From Chlamydoabsidia padenii (lineage: Eukaryota > Mucoromycota > Mucoromycetes > Mucorales > Cunninghamellaceae): 64,000 nt of DNA. Shown here piece by piece: positions 12,526-28,248 of this stretch. Every line of letters begins with the position of its first letter. Positions within the stretch are counted from its first letter, which is position 1. The position numbers and the translations under genes are program-made. The DNA is taken from contig JAIWND010000006.1 in the NCBI GenBank assembly GCA_025330725.1, positions 496,001 to 560,000 of the forward strand, given 5' to 3'. Under the pieces are notes generated by a model. The model searched no databases. It saw nothing but the letters and a program-made list of their open reading frames with translations, and was not told where the DNA came from.

Positions 12526-14448
12526 ATGCATCAACAAATTCAACCTTATCCTCAACAACAAGAAGAGACCATGGTGCCCTCTTTGACCAAACAAGATACT
12601 TTGGAAGTGTCACCCGTCATTGTACCTTCCATGTCTCCGGTCACTGATATTCCACTTTATTACTATTATTATCTTCAACCACAAGGCTTGCCAAGACCAA
12701 TGGTAAGTATAAAAAAAGAAACAGGGCTTGGCTGATCACGAGTAAAAAGCATAGAGGGGGAAAGGGATGACACGAATGATGTATTAATGCGCTGACTTTT
12801 TTTTTTTTTTTTTTTTTTTTTTCCAATCTAGTCAACACCCATTCATCATACACTGGAAAATGCTACTATTAGCTTTGATACAACCATGGATTATCAAATG
12901 AAATGGCACAAGGATCTATTGGTAAAGGATGTCTTTTTATCACCGCCCATGTCCTCCTCCTCTCCTCCTTCTCCTACTGTTACAACAACAACAACTCCTA
13001 GTGTCTCTTACCATCATCGACTTCAACAACAACAACAACTCAAGAAAATGGAGGTGGCTCCTTCTGATCTTTTACTGGACGATACTGATGTCTTTGGTTT
13101 GAATGATACTACATCCTTACTTTTGGAAGATGGTTCTGGCTATCAACAACATCATCCTCAAGTCCGTATCACGTCTGTTTACGCTGACGATTTACCAACA
13201 ACCCCTCATTCTCTTTTGGATTCTCCTGACTACTTGGGTTTGAAACGACGACACAGCAGTATTTGTAGCGACATCAGCAGCGATGACGGTAGCAGCATTC
13301 AATCGGATTCTGATAAACGACCTTGTCTGATGCACTCACCCTGCTCATCATCAGCATCTTCACCTCAACTGCCCATGTTTGACTTCGATGACGATGAAGA
13401 AGATCAAGATATATACGAAGATGAAGATCAGGACAACATGGATGAAAGGTAAGGAATACAGGAACCAGAGAGGGGAGGGAGGGAACAAATGTTTATCAGA
13501 GTCTTATGGATGTGTTTGTGTGATCTGTTATCTGATATCAAATAGAGACATGGGATGATTAAGTACTCACTTTGGCTTTGCTTCTTCTTTTTTAGAACAA
13601 TTCCCACTACGGACTTCCAACCTTACCCGACATTTATGGAATCAATGACCGATGATGAAGATGATACGACGTTCCACCATCAACACCAACCCATTAAATT
13701 CGAACTCAACACAAATGACCTTGGCACCAAATCATCATCTCATCCTAAACCCACCAAGAAAACAAAGAAATCATCGACAACAACAACAACAACAAAGAAA
13801 CAACCCAAAGAAAAACCCGCCAAATCATCATCTCAGAATAACAACAAGAAATCATCTTCGGACAACATGACAGACGACGGAGCTCCATTACCTATATATG
13901 TACCACACGGCGCTCCTGAAGTGGATTTACGATACAGTACTCAAGGACTCTACAAGCACTTGTTGAAACATCGCGTGGATTGGTGTCGATACTGTGGTAC
14001 AACCGAAGGAGTGAACTGGCGACCGGGACCATGGGGAAAACGTACGCTTTGTAACAAACATGGATGTGATTACAAAGGATATGGATTCGCATGCAAGCTG
14101 CCTCGACTGGATCTCACTGCTTTTGTCAAGGAACCCATGGATCAACGTATCAGACCTGTACTTCAATTGTTTTGCAGTGGTTGTCATCGATCGGAATCTT
14201 GGGCAGATAACCTCTTGGTCCAATGTGATGGCTGTCCGATGGCGTACCATCAATCATGTCGTCGACAACAAGATCTAGACGACGATTTTTGCCGCTCCTC
14301 TACCCCATTCTTCTGTTCGGGGGATTCTTGTCGGGATAATCTTAAAAAGAAACGGGTCGTGGTGGAATTCTCAAGAAAACGTTTGCCTTTGATGCGTACT
14401 CCTAAACAACAACAACAACAACAACAAGCTTTGATGGATGCTCTTTGA
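12526..14448 (+). CDS. GATA-like zinc finger plus PHD finger protein, putative chromatin regulator
   Basis: Probable nuclear regulator. Three exons, 12526-12702, 12832-13448 and 13596-14448, give 548 aa. Residues 1-390 are low complexity: Gln, Ser and Pro tracts, an acidic stretch (FDFDDDEEDQDIYEDEDQD) and Lys/Thr/Ser-rich basic linkers. At about 395-430 lies a GATA-type finger (WCRYCGTTEGVNWRPGPWGK...LCNKHGCDYKGYG). Its second knuckle reads CNKHGC instead of the usual CNAC, so the fourth ligand is His or a displaced Cys. At about 458-510 lies a PHD finger (CSGCHRSE...CDGCPMAYHQSC...FFCSGDSC), which in this class reads histone tails. The C terminus ends in a poly-Gln run. I do not recognise an exact named orthologue. 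Intron 1 contains a T run ending just before the 3' splice site. Confidence 0.85.
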
Positions 14449-15428
14449 TTCTCTCTCAAGTCTTTACTTCTGGTACATAACTTTATGCTATTCCTCCTTT
14501 TTTATATTATTCGATGTATACATTCTCTCCCACCTTCCCCTTTTTTTTATGTAGATCTCTTTTATTTTATTTTTTGATGTATATAGTCTACTTAATTATA
14601 TTTACAAGTAGATAATCTTTTTTTTTTTTTATTATGCCTCTTTATACCCACAATCACCTCAACTAATAATAAAAAGTCAGTCTTCCATCTATTCACTTTA
14701 TTGTCTTGCCTTGGGTCGTGGAAAAATCCAAATGTCGGTATTTAAAATGTTATCAGATGAAGTGTTGGACCCTTTCCATCTATTTTTATCCATATGATAG
14801 CATAATGTAGGAAATCATCATTTGCCAAGTTTCAAAAGAAGATGATGCCACCAAAGGAAACGTGAGCGAAGAGTCTCGAACAAAAAAAGAAACTCTCCTA
14901 CCCGTCCTATTTTCGAAACAATGTCAACCCTGGGCATATAGCATGGCTATTTTGGGTTCCCAAGCTGTCAAATGTCGGGATTTGAAAAGCGGGACCTGAA
15001 TGTCTTGGAAGAAGAGAAGTTACCCTTTCCTATGATGTCAATGAAGTCCGGGGTACATCGAGCCAAAGAAGATAAAACAACATTCATACCGGCCATCATG
15101 CTATAAATATACCCGATTGTTGAGACCCAAGAATGTATCATGGTAAATTGTTGAGTCTATGGCTTATTAAAAATAAAAAAGACAAGTAGGTAATAGTAGA
15201 GTAGTTTGTTTATTTATGATAAATAAATGACAGGATAAAACTAGTAATAAACAAATGGAAATAGAGCAGGTATAAAGATGGGAGACAATAATGTAAATGA
15301 ATCAGGGTATAATGAGCCCAATCAGTAAAGATATATTTATATATTCTATTCTAATACTATAAGGGGGAATACTAAACTACAAAAGTCAATTGTTGATCCA
15401 GGTACAAGGAAGACCGCTTCGTTGATCG
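14449..15428. other. Convergent spacer between the GATA/PHD gene and the kinesin gene
   Basis: No gene supported. T-rich 3' UTR-like sequence is followed by three element copies: 14734-14749 (GTCGGTATTTAAAATG) and a tandem pair at 14974-15000 (GTCGGGATTTGAAA followed directly by GCGGGACCTGAA). These copies lie downstream of both flanking genes, so not every copy sits at a promoter. Confidence 0.5.
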
Positions 15429-18400
15429 TTAATAGGACAAGTGGTGTACCTTTGCCCTTGAAGCTCTTGTAGAAGCAGATGCCAATCGATCGAATACATT
15501 ATTTCCATCCGAAACCGAAGAAGACCGTGTCATGGTATTATCATTGCGCACCGAGGAAAAAGATGGTGGAAGGCTGTTTCGTTGTTGTTGTTGCCTGCTT
15601 TTACTCAATAGTGGCGAGGAGGAGGAAGGATGCTGTAAAGATGAAGATCGTTGGTGGTTAGGTGTTGTAGCCGGTGTTGTCATTCCTAGCATTGGTGCAT
15701 GTTGTGATAGTGGAGGGTGATCAAACTCTTTTTCGGTCAATACAGTAGGTGTTGGAGGCAATTCCATCGGATGAGATTGTCGTACATGGCTGCTTCGAAT
15801 GGATGATGTAGATGAATCGTCACGCAGATCAATATGATAATGTTCTGTTGGTGGTGTTTGTTCAAGAGCCATGCGACGGAATTCCTCAGGATTGGTCATC
15901 CCCAGAGGCAGCATCAGACTGTCGTCATCTTGTGATAAAGGTGATGAGAGTCGTTTGTGTATCATGTTGTAAAAACGATCGGGCGAAGGCTTGGTGTCTA
16001 CCCTTCCGACTGTTGAATTAGAGGTCAGGTGCGATTTGTGGCATTCCAAGTCACCTATGATTGCTGTCTCTGTCGTTTCGGAGAAGGAGAAGCCTGATGG
16101 TATTCTTTGTTGTTGATGTTGTTGTTGTTGATGGTAATGGTAATCATGTTGGGGTGTTGTCGATTCTCCATTGACAGACCAGCCACCTGCAGGGGTTGTG
16201 GGTGTTTGTGTATAGGAGGAAGGTGTCAACAAAGTATCACTGCATGAGTCGTCCGCCAATAAAAGATCAGGTGAATGATCAATTTCGTCCATCACACTTC
16301 CATCGTCGCCATCGTAGTCCAAGATTGATGCCGTGTTGTCAGAAATCATGCCACGCAAGCCATCTTCATAAATCTTGTCAAATATGGTGTTTCCGCTGCT
16401 GATGTATTCCTCCATTTTCCTGTCCATGGCCGCCATTGCTTCAAGATCCATTTCATCGTATTCTTCTTGAGGATTTGTACCACATTTCCCGCTGGCACCT
16501 TCCAATCGTCGAATGCGCCTTTCGTTTTCAACAGTAGATGCCACAGCTGCCCGTTTCATAACAATAAGAGTGCGCCGCATATCCACCACAGACCGTTCAA
16601 GATTTTGCATGGTCATTTGTCGATTGTATTCAGCCATCCGGAGGTCCATAATATCTTTAAGCATAGCTTCAGACACCTTTTTGCATTCGTCCGCCTTTAG
16701 AGATTTCAGTAGCTTGATGGTGATGTCGTAAGCCAAATCAGGAGCCGCATTACTGGGAACGCTATACCGTTCTTCAAATGCATCCATATCAGCCCATTCG
16801 TCGCTTGGTGGAGGGTCCGTCACGATCTCATCGGCGAAAGTAACATGCTTTTCGATACGATGGTGATGGTGATGAGGTGGTTGGTTGTTGGCGTCAGATG
16901 CTGCAGCCTCCATTTGTAAACCGTGTATGCGCGAAGACAGATAAGAGATTTCGGCAGATACCAGTTCGATCCGTTCGTCCATAAAGTCAATAGCCGCCGT
17001 ATCCATTGGTTCACCAGTCTCGTCAGCTCGTTCCTTTTCCATCAAGTAGATATGCCTGCGTTCATTCATGAGATCTTGTTTTTCATCCGATAAGCGTTCA
17101 CGGCGCACCAAGATTTGTTCCATTTCGACCACAGCTTGTTTGCCCTGAACATACTGACTGAGAGCTTTGTCAAGTAATATCTTTTTGCGAGTTGCCCGCA
17201 CCTGTAGGGGGATCGAGCTGACTTGTTTGCTGTTGCTATTGTTGTTTCGCCTGCCATTATTATTGTTGTTGCTTCGAGTATAACCACCACCACGTAATGG
17301 GAACCCAAGACTCCCATGTGCAAGTACCGCAAAGTTGCCACCAATGATATGAGAGATCTTGCCCAAAAGCCGTTCATCCAAGACACCGCCTTCACGTACC
17401 GCCTTCTTCATGATACAGGTAAGTTGCTTAAGTTGGCTGTTGTTCATGATTACTTCTTCATTCCTTTTCTTGAGTGTTTGTTTTTGAAGGTCACGTTCAC
17501 GTTCCAGTCGCCGCCGAGCCATTGTTGCTTCTGAATGTTGCCGTTGAAGCTGTTGTATTCGCCGTTCTTGATGTGTTATTTGGTCACGCACTCGATCAGC
17601 TTCTTGTTTCATTCGTTTCACCATTTGCTTTTTTTCCGTCTTGAGAGTATCCACACTGGCCCGAAGAGATTTGAGGAGTGATTCGTTTTGATTGCGAGCG
17701 ACATGCATAGCGTTGGCAGTCTGAGAGTATTTGCGTTTGAGTTCCTGTATCTCAGTCAAAAGATGCTTCATTTTGGTTTCATAAGCTTGTCGTATTTCCA
17801 ATAGCTGTTGTTTTTCACGGGCTTGATGAGTTGCATCCAAAGATAGTCCACCAGATGTATTACCACTACCAGAAGAATTCTTAAAGAACCCTTTTGTGCG
17901 CTTGAGAGCCACATCCCGATCTTCTTGTAATTCAGCCAATTGGTCTTGAAGGCGGTTGATTTTGTCGTCAAACTTGCGACGCATAAGCATATATTCGGTT
18001 TCAGACTTCTCCAAATGGCAAACCAGTTCTTCTTTCACCTTGATATCCGATTGTATTTGACTAAGCATGCGCACCAGTTTGGGATTTTGTTGTCTGATGT
18101 CCATATCCACCGAAGAGTCGTTAGATAGCTGCTTGTATAATGATGAACTGTCACTATCAACAAACCATGGCGACAAAGGCTAAAGAAAGATAGTTTAGAG
18201 TAAAAATAAAAGCAAGTTAGTGTGTGTTTAACAAGCAAAACATTCATTTTGAATTACCATATCAGATTCCTCTAGTAGTTGTATCGGAGAAGATGATGCT
18301 GAGAATGTGCCTTCATCTGATGTTCCACGTTCCATCGACTGCTGCTTCATCATAATCTATTAAGGAAGGGAGAGTGTTTAATTTAGTATGATTAAGGGCG

Positions 18401-20688
18401 ATGATCGACAAGACAATAATTAGAGCACATCAAACTATGCAATCAATTTACCTTGAGTTCCTTGTCCCACATTTCGAAGTCGTTTTCATCACCAGGCTAA
18501 AGAAAGTGATAAAGTAAAAAAGAGGATTAGCATCACATATACTCTTTGTTTTTGTTTTTTTTCCTTACCTTGATTAGTTCCAAGAATTCCATCCCTTTTC
18601 TAATATCGGCCCTGGCTTTGGCAATGCTTTCCTTGAAATCGTTGCGCATGTTTTCGTCTTGTACATCATTGACATACCCTTCATCTTCATCTTCCAGGTA
18701 GCTATATTTGGTGTTGTTGCTGCTTCCATAATATCCAATGCCATTGTCTGAAGATCTCCGTTGGTGATTCTTGTGTAAAAACGATGGTGATGAAGATCGT
18801 TTTGGTGGAGGTTGTGATCGACGTTTCCGGATGTGTTGTCCTTTTTGTTTGGATGTTGCCATGTGTTGAGATGGATTGGTAGCTGTTGTCGTAGTGGTGC
18901 TACTGTTGTTGGTGCTGATCCTGCCCGGTCGCCCATATCGTCTTTTTGAATGGCCAGAGGTCCCAGATTTCCGTCGTCTTTGTGGATGATGATAATCTGA
19001 GGAAGGTGAGATTGGTGGTGGTCTCGAGTTCTCCAAAAATTCAATGCGCGCCTTTGCTTCGAGCAAATCAGTATTTAGTTCTTGAATAGACTTGAGATAG
19101 TTGGCAATCAGAGGGTTTGGTGTCACAGTAGAAGAAGGCTGATCGTCATTTGTTGCTGATGATTGAGCTGTGTCGCCTATTATTGATTCACGTTCCATCA
19201 AGAGAGTATCTCTTTCAGTAGAGATTTCCAACATATCGTCGGTTAAAGTTTGGAGTCGTTCACGCAGGTGGGAGATTTCATTTTGTAATAGCCGAGAGTG
19301 ATCATCTGTATTATTTGTTGACAAAGCCAAACCATTAGATCGAAGAAGAGAGATATCCATCCGTAGCCGAGCCACCAATGAGCGTAGTTGATTGATTTCC
19401 ATAGAGTCCCCAGCAAAGTCTTGATTGATCATGACCCTGTTCTTGATGTTCCTGGCACGATTGGCATACCGCAAGGTGTTGAGAGTTTCACCAAAATTAA
19501 TATCCGATGGAGAGACACATGCCATCATCAAAGTTTGACTGTTACCACCAAGGGAATCTTGTAAAAGCCGAGTGAGCTTGCTATCACGGTAAGGTACATG
19601 GGCTGATTTTCTTGATTCATCACCGAGAGCAGAGATTACATTGCCAAGAGCCAATAAGCCAGCGTTGATGGCAATCCCTTCCTTTGCACGATCACCTTCA
19701 GCATTTGTACGCTTGAGCTAAGTGTGTATATGTAATGATTAGTTTCCATTTGTCTGTTTGCCTGTTTGTTTGTTTATTTGTTTTTTTATCTTTTACCCTT
19801 TCAGACCCAGCTAGATCTACAAAATGGAATTTGCTATTCAAACATTTTGGTACCATGGAGTCATCTTGTTGTTCGAGGCATTGTTGTTTGAGAGTGACAG
19901 TAAACATGGCGTGAGATCGAGAGGAGACAGTATTCATTTCAGTTGATCCAGTTGTGCGACACAGTGAGCCTTTTTCCAAATAGCTAAAAGGAATTGACAA
20001 AATAATGAGATCAGCATCAGAGCGCGGATAAAACAAACATAAGCGTTGTCTTTTTTTTTTTTTTTTCCTTTTGACATTACCTTAATAATTCATCAGGACT
20101 GTGACACCGTTCTTCTTTGACACCTGTCCAGTATATGTTACCGGCAATGTCTTCACGAATAGATACTTCAGAGAGCTGAGATGGTTGACCATTGTGACTC
20201 CGTCGTTTTTGCATTATCGGAGGGTTGAGTAGGTCAATCAAATCTTCGTTGTGTAGTTCCAAGAATGACACCAGGACTTCATAGCTATAACCATCTTCAT
20301 TATCCGTTCTTTCTTGTAATAAATGGAAGAGTTCAAGAATACACCTAGGCACGATTCCTAAAGGAAGAAAAGAAAAAGGAAGGGATTAGGGGGGGGGAGG
20401 GGAAATCGTTGTTATTATTGTTTCTGTTTACCTTGATTTTCTTTGTCCTTTGTATTATCCAATCCATCCAATCCCATCGAGAAGGTCTTTCCGGCACCTG
20501 TTTGACTAAAACAACAACAACAACAACATCAACAAAATCAATATCAACAAAAGTATAAAGTTTCATGTGGCAGGAGCGTGTAGCGTGATGTTTTGTTGTT
20601 TTTTATTTACCCATAGGCCAAGACAGTAGCATTAAAACTAAAAAGTAGATTCAAAAGAGTATTTAGTTAGTTAGGATAACTGTTTGGT

Positions 20689-20728
<40 letters not shown>

Positions 20729-21031
20729 TACCCATTGATGAATTTGTGTAGCAATGGTGCGATGGCAGAAGAGTAAACATGGGCTTGTGTGGATTTGGTA
20801 TCGAATACATAATCGTAGGTGAAGGATTTGTCAGAACCAATTAACACCTGAGGTTCGTTTGGTATAAAGGTGAGACATTCGCCGGTATTGCTGCATTGTT
20901 CTTTTTCTGTTAATGGTCGAACCCGTAAAGCGACTCTATGAATCAAATATATATAATATATATAAAAGGAGTTGGATCATGGTTGGAGTGGAATAGCACA
21001 AGTTATCCTACCTTACAGCAGTCGATGTCAT
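15429..21031 (-). CDS. Kinesin motor protein, kinesin-4 (KIF4/KIF21)-like
   Basis: ATP-driven microtubule motor with an N-terminal head. Ten exons: 21012-21031 (20 bp), 20732-20935, 20611-20637 (27 bp), 20432-20505, 20081-20357, 19797-19983, 18569-19717, 18452-18496, 18258-18356 and 15429-18179, encoding 1610 aa. The head (about residues 5-365) shows VALRVRPL, the P-loop GQTGAGKT (84-91, split from its approach AYG by an intron), [23 protein letters not shown] (switch I), VDLAGSE (switch II) and [14 protein letters not shown] long predicted coiled coil follows, and the tail is Ser/Pro/Gln-rich with no WD40 repeats, unlike KIF21. The GIVPR and SFLELxNE spellings fit kinesin-4. The subfamily is inferred, the motor itself is certain. 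Introns cluster in the motor half. Confidence 0.93.
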
Positions 21032-21840
21032 TTGGTATTAGGGTAAAGGGTATCACGAATTATAAAGATAAAATAAAAGATAAAGAAGAATCAAGATAAA
21101 AAGAAAAAAGTGACGAAGAGAGGAAAGAGAGAGAGAAAAAGAAAATCAAGTCAGAATGACTTTATCTGAGTTGCCCCCCTTCCAAAAAAAAAAAAAAAAA
21201 AAAAAAGGGCGGAACTCAATCCGAGGTAACCTTAAATCAAAGATGACAGGTGGATTGGAACCCGCCGTTTGCTGATGATGGTAACTTGTAACAAGGCCAT
21301 AGTATGGTTTCGATAGTTCCATCGCTATAACCATCATTCCCAATATCCTTTTCAGAAGACTTGCATAATAGAAAAAAAGACAGTAATATTGTATTTTTGA
21401 TGACTTGGTTGCGAAGTATGTAGCGTGTCTTTTGTAAAGATCAGGTGGCTCAATCGCCGGTAATCCGTGATACACCCCCTGACTTTTCTCTTTGCTCCTT
21501 TCAACCCCCCCCCCGTTTCAATTTGATAACTGATCGATCATTGCTGCTGTTTTGAATGAAATCAAACTAACACGCATGAAATTAACACATCATCTATCAG
21601 ATACATACAATTACAAATAATCGGTCAAGTATTCCATCAACTGAGATCATATATATATAAATTTATATATAAAACCAATATTGCCAAAAGTAACACGTAT
21701 GCACTATATTTGTATTTACAGCACAGAGCTATACCATACATGACTACTGATCATCATTACCTTTCTCCCCACTCCTTATGCATATATCCACATTTGCATA
21801 TACAATCTTGTTTTCTATACCCTTCTTTATTTACATTTAC

Positions 21841-21872
<32 letters not shown>

Positions 21873-21900
21873 ATAATAAAAGACAATTCTAATTTCTATT
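21032..21900. other. Spacer upstream of the kinesin gene and downstream of the methyltransferase gene
   Basis: No gene supported. A run of about 23 A lies at 21184-21206, directly followed by GGCGGAACTCAA (a degenerate element copy about 180 bp upstream of the kinesin start). Another A run lies at 21841-21866, in the presumed 3' region of the downstream gene. Confidence 0.5.
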
Positions 21901-23019
21901 CTATTCATCATTATCGTCGTCACCATCACCTTCTTCTTGTCGATTACGTTTCTTCGTCACTTTTTTACCCGCCGCCTTTTGTTTCGCCGCCTTTTGTTTG
22001 CCTTCCTTGGCCTTCTCGATTTCGAGATCCATCACTTGCTTTCGGACAAAGATATATGTCTTGGGAGTCGCCTTGAGGATTTCTTCATTGTCGTCTTTGC
22101 TAACACCTTCCTTGAAGCCGAGAGTTCGTCGATGGCGGTATCCTGGGTAGTCGCTAGGTCGGAAGGGTATGTTTGTCTTTAAAGCCAAAAGACCAGTCCA
22201 CTTGGCTACAAACTTGACTTTCCATTCATCATAAGGCTTGCCAGTCTTCAGGGTCACATAGATTTCCCCATCCACCTTTTTATCATCCCGTTCGTCATGC
22301 AAGTGGTCATTGTTCTTGGTATCCAGAGTAGCTGTGTCCTTCTTCTTCTTGTTGTTGTTGTTGCCGGTGTTAGCGATGGATAAGAGTGGTGTAGCCGCCT
22401 TGAAAAAGTCGGTCAATAGTGCCTGGTTGCTTTCGATATTTCGCTGTTCATCCTTGATTCCTTTACCAGCATGGGGGAAGTTGAAGATGATCTTGCTGTA
22501 GGTTTGTTTGTTGATGGTTTTGAGCTTGTCCAGTTTCGTTCCATCCACTTCAAATAGTACTGTGCCGCCCATTGTTCGTACCAGTTCCACATTTTCTTTG
22601 GCTTCATCCCCATATTTGTCGTATAACACTTGTTCGCTGTCAAAACATGTCGCCGTCAGTCGTTCTGCACCTCCAAGATAGTATTGATTCACCAAAGCTA
22701 CTGCAAAAGAGAAGTTGCCTTCACCAATCAATAGCACCCGATCATAGTCATGGAACTTGACCAAGGGTTTAGGAGTATGTGTCGTTTCATTTGATGCTGT
22801 TGCTGCTTTTGCTGGAGAGTTATCGTCCTTTCGTTGTTGTTTCGACAGTTTTCGTTGAAGCGTTTTCTTGTCTAATCCTTGTGATTTCAAAATGGCGTTC
22901 TGTTTTTGTCGAGCACGGTTTTCGTCAAAGGTCTTGTTTTTGTGTTGTTGGATACGTCTGTTTTCAGTTTGAGCAAGGACCTTTTCCAAAGCAGCTTTAA
23001 GTTTCTTCTTGGGAGGCAT
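21901..23019 (-). CDS. 25S rRNA (uridine-N3)-methyltransferase, Bmt5-like (DUF2431)
   Basis: Predicted nucleolar SAM-dependent enzyme that methylates a uridine of large-subunit rRNA (Bmt5 family). Single exon, 372 aa. The N terminus is very basic (MPPKKKLKAALEKV...), consistent with nucleolar targeting. The catalytic domain starts near residue 90 with YDRVLLIGEGNFSFAVALV (SAM-binding G-E-G-N-F-S-F motif), followed by LTATCFDSE, FEVDGTKL, IIFNFPHAGKGIKDEQRNI and a downstream HRRTLGF. The C terminus is again Lys-rich and ends in an acidic tail. Only 125 bp separate its start from the stop of cofactor D (23145), and that gap holds an element copy (GCGGGGATTAAAT on the coding strand, 23133-23145). 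Confidence 0.93.
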   Translation of the reverse strand: MPPKKKLKAALEKVLAQTENRRIQQHKNKTFDENRARQKQNAILKSQGLDKKTLQRKLSKQQRKDDNSPAKAATASNETTHTPKPLVKFHDYDRVLLIGEGNFSFAVALVNQYYLGGAERLTATCFDSEQVLYDKYGDEAKENVELVRTMGGTVLFEVDGTKLDKLKTINKQTYSKIIFNFPHAGKGIKDEQRNIESNQALLTDFFKAATPLLSIANTGNNNNKKKKDTATLDTKNNDHLHDERDDKKVDGEIYVTLKTGKPYDEWKVKFVAKWTGLLALKTNIPFRPSDYPGYRHRRTLGFKEGVSKDDNEEILKATPKTYIFVRKQVMDLEIEKAKEGKQKAAKQKAAGKKVTKKRNRQEEGDGDDDNDE

Positions 23020-23132
23020 GATTAGAGGAGAATCAATTGAAGAAGAGGGACAATATAAAATAAAATAAAAAAAAAAAAAGATTTCTTTATTGAAGTTTTT
23101 TAAAAAAAAGCCACCACGCTTGGATTATGCAT

Positions 23133-23144
23133 ATTTAATCCCCG

Positions 23145-23145
<1 letters not shown>
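23133..23145 (-). promoter_or_regulatory. Dispersed element in the 125 bp Bmt5-like promoter
   Basis: Coding-strand GCGGGGATTAAAT followed by ATGCAT (23127-23132), about 114-126 bp upstream of the Bmt5-like ATG. It touches the last base of the cofactor D stop codon, so the whole promoter is squeezed between two genes. Confidence 0.5.
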
Positions 23146-28081
<4,936 letters not shown>

Positions 28082-28248
28082 TATTGTGTTCTATTCTGGA
28101 AAGAAAAGACATCCCACCTCATTTCTTCAATTTACCTTTGACTATTTCACATCCCGCCCGTCAGTCGGAGCTTGACAAAGAATAAAAATAAAAGCTTGAC
28201 ACCTTTTATCTCTTTCTTTTCTTCATAGTCAATCACCCCACTACTACC
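28082..28248. promoter_or_regulatory. Bidirectional promoter between cofactor D and the RPAP2/Rtr1-like gene
   Basis: The two start codons are only 167 bp apart and diverge. An element variant lies at 28145-28158 (TTTCACATCCCGCC on the plus strand, GGCGGGATGTGAAA on the minus strand), about 65 bp from the cofactor D start and 91 bp from the other. I see no clear TATA box. Confidence 0.6.
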
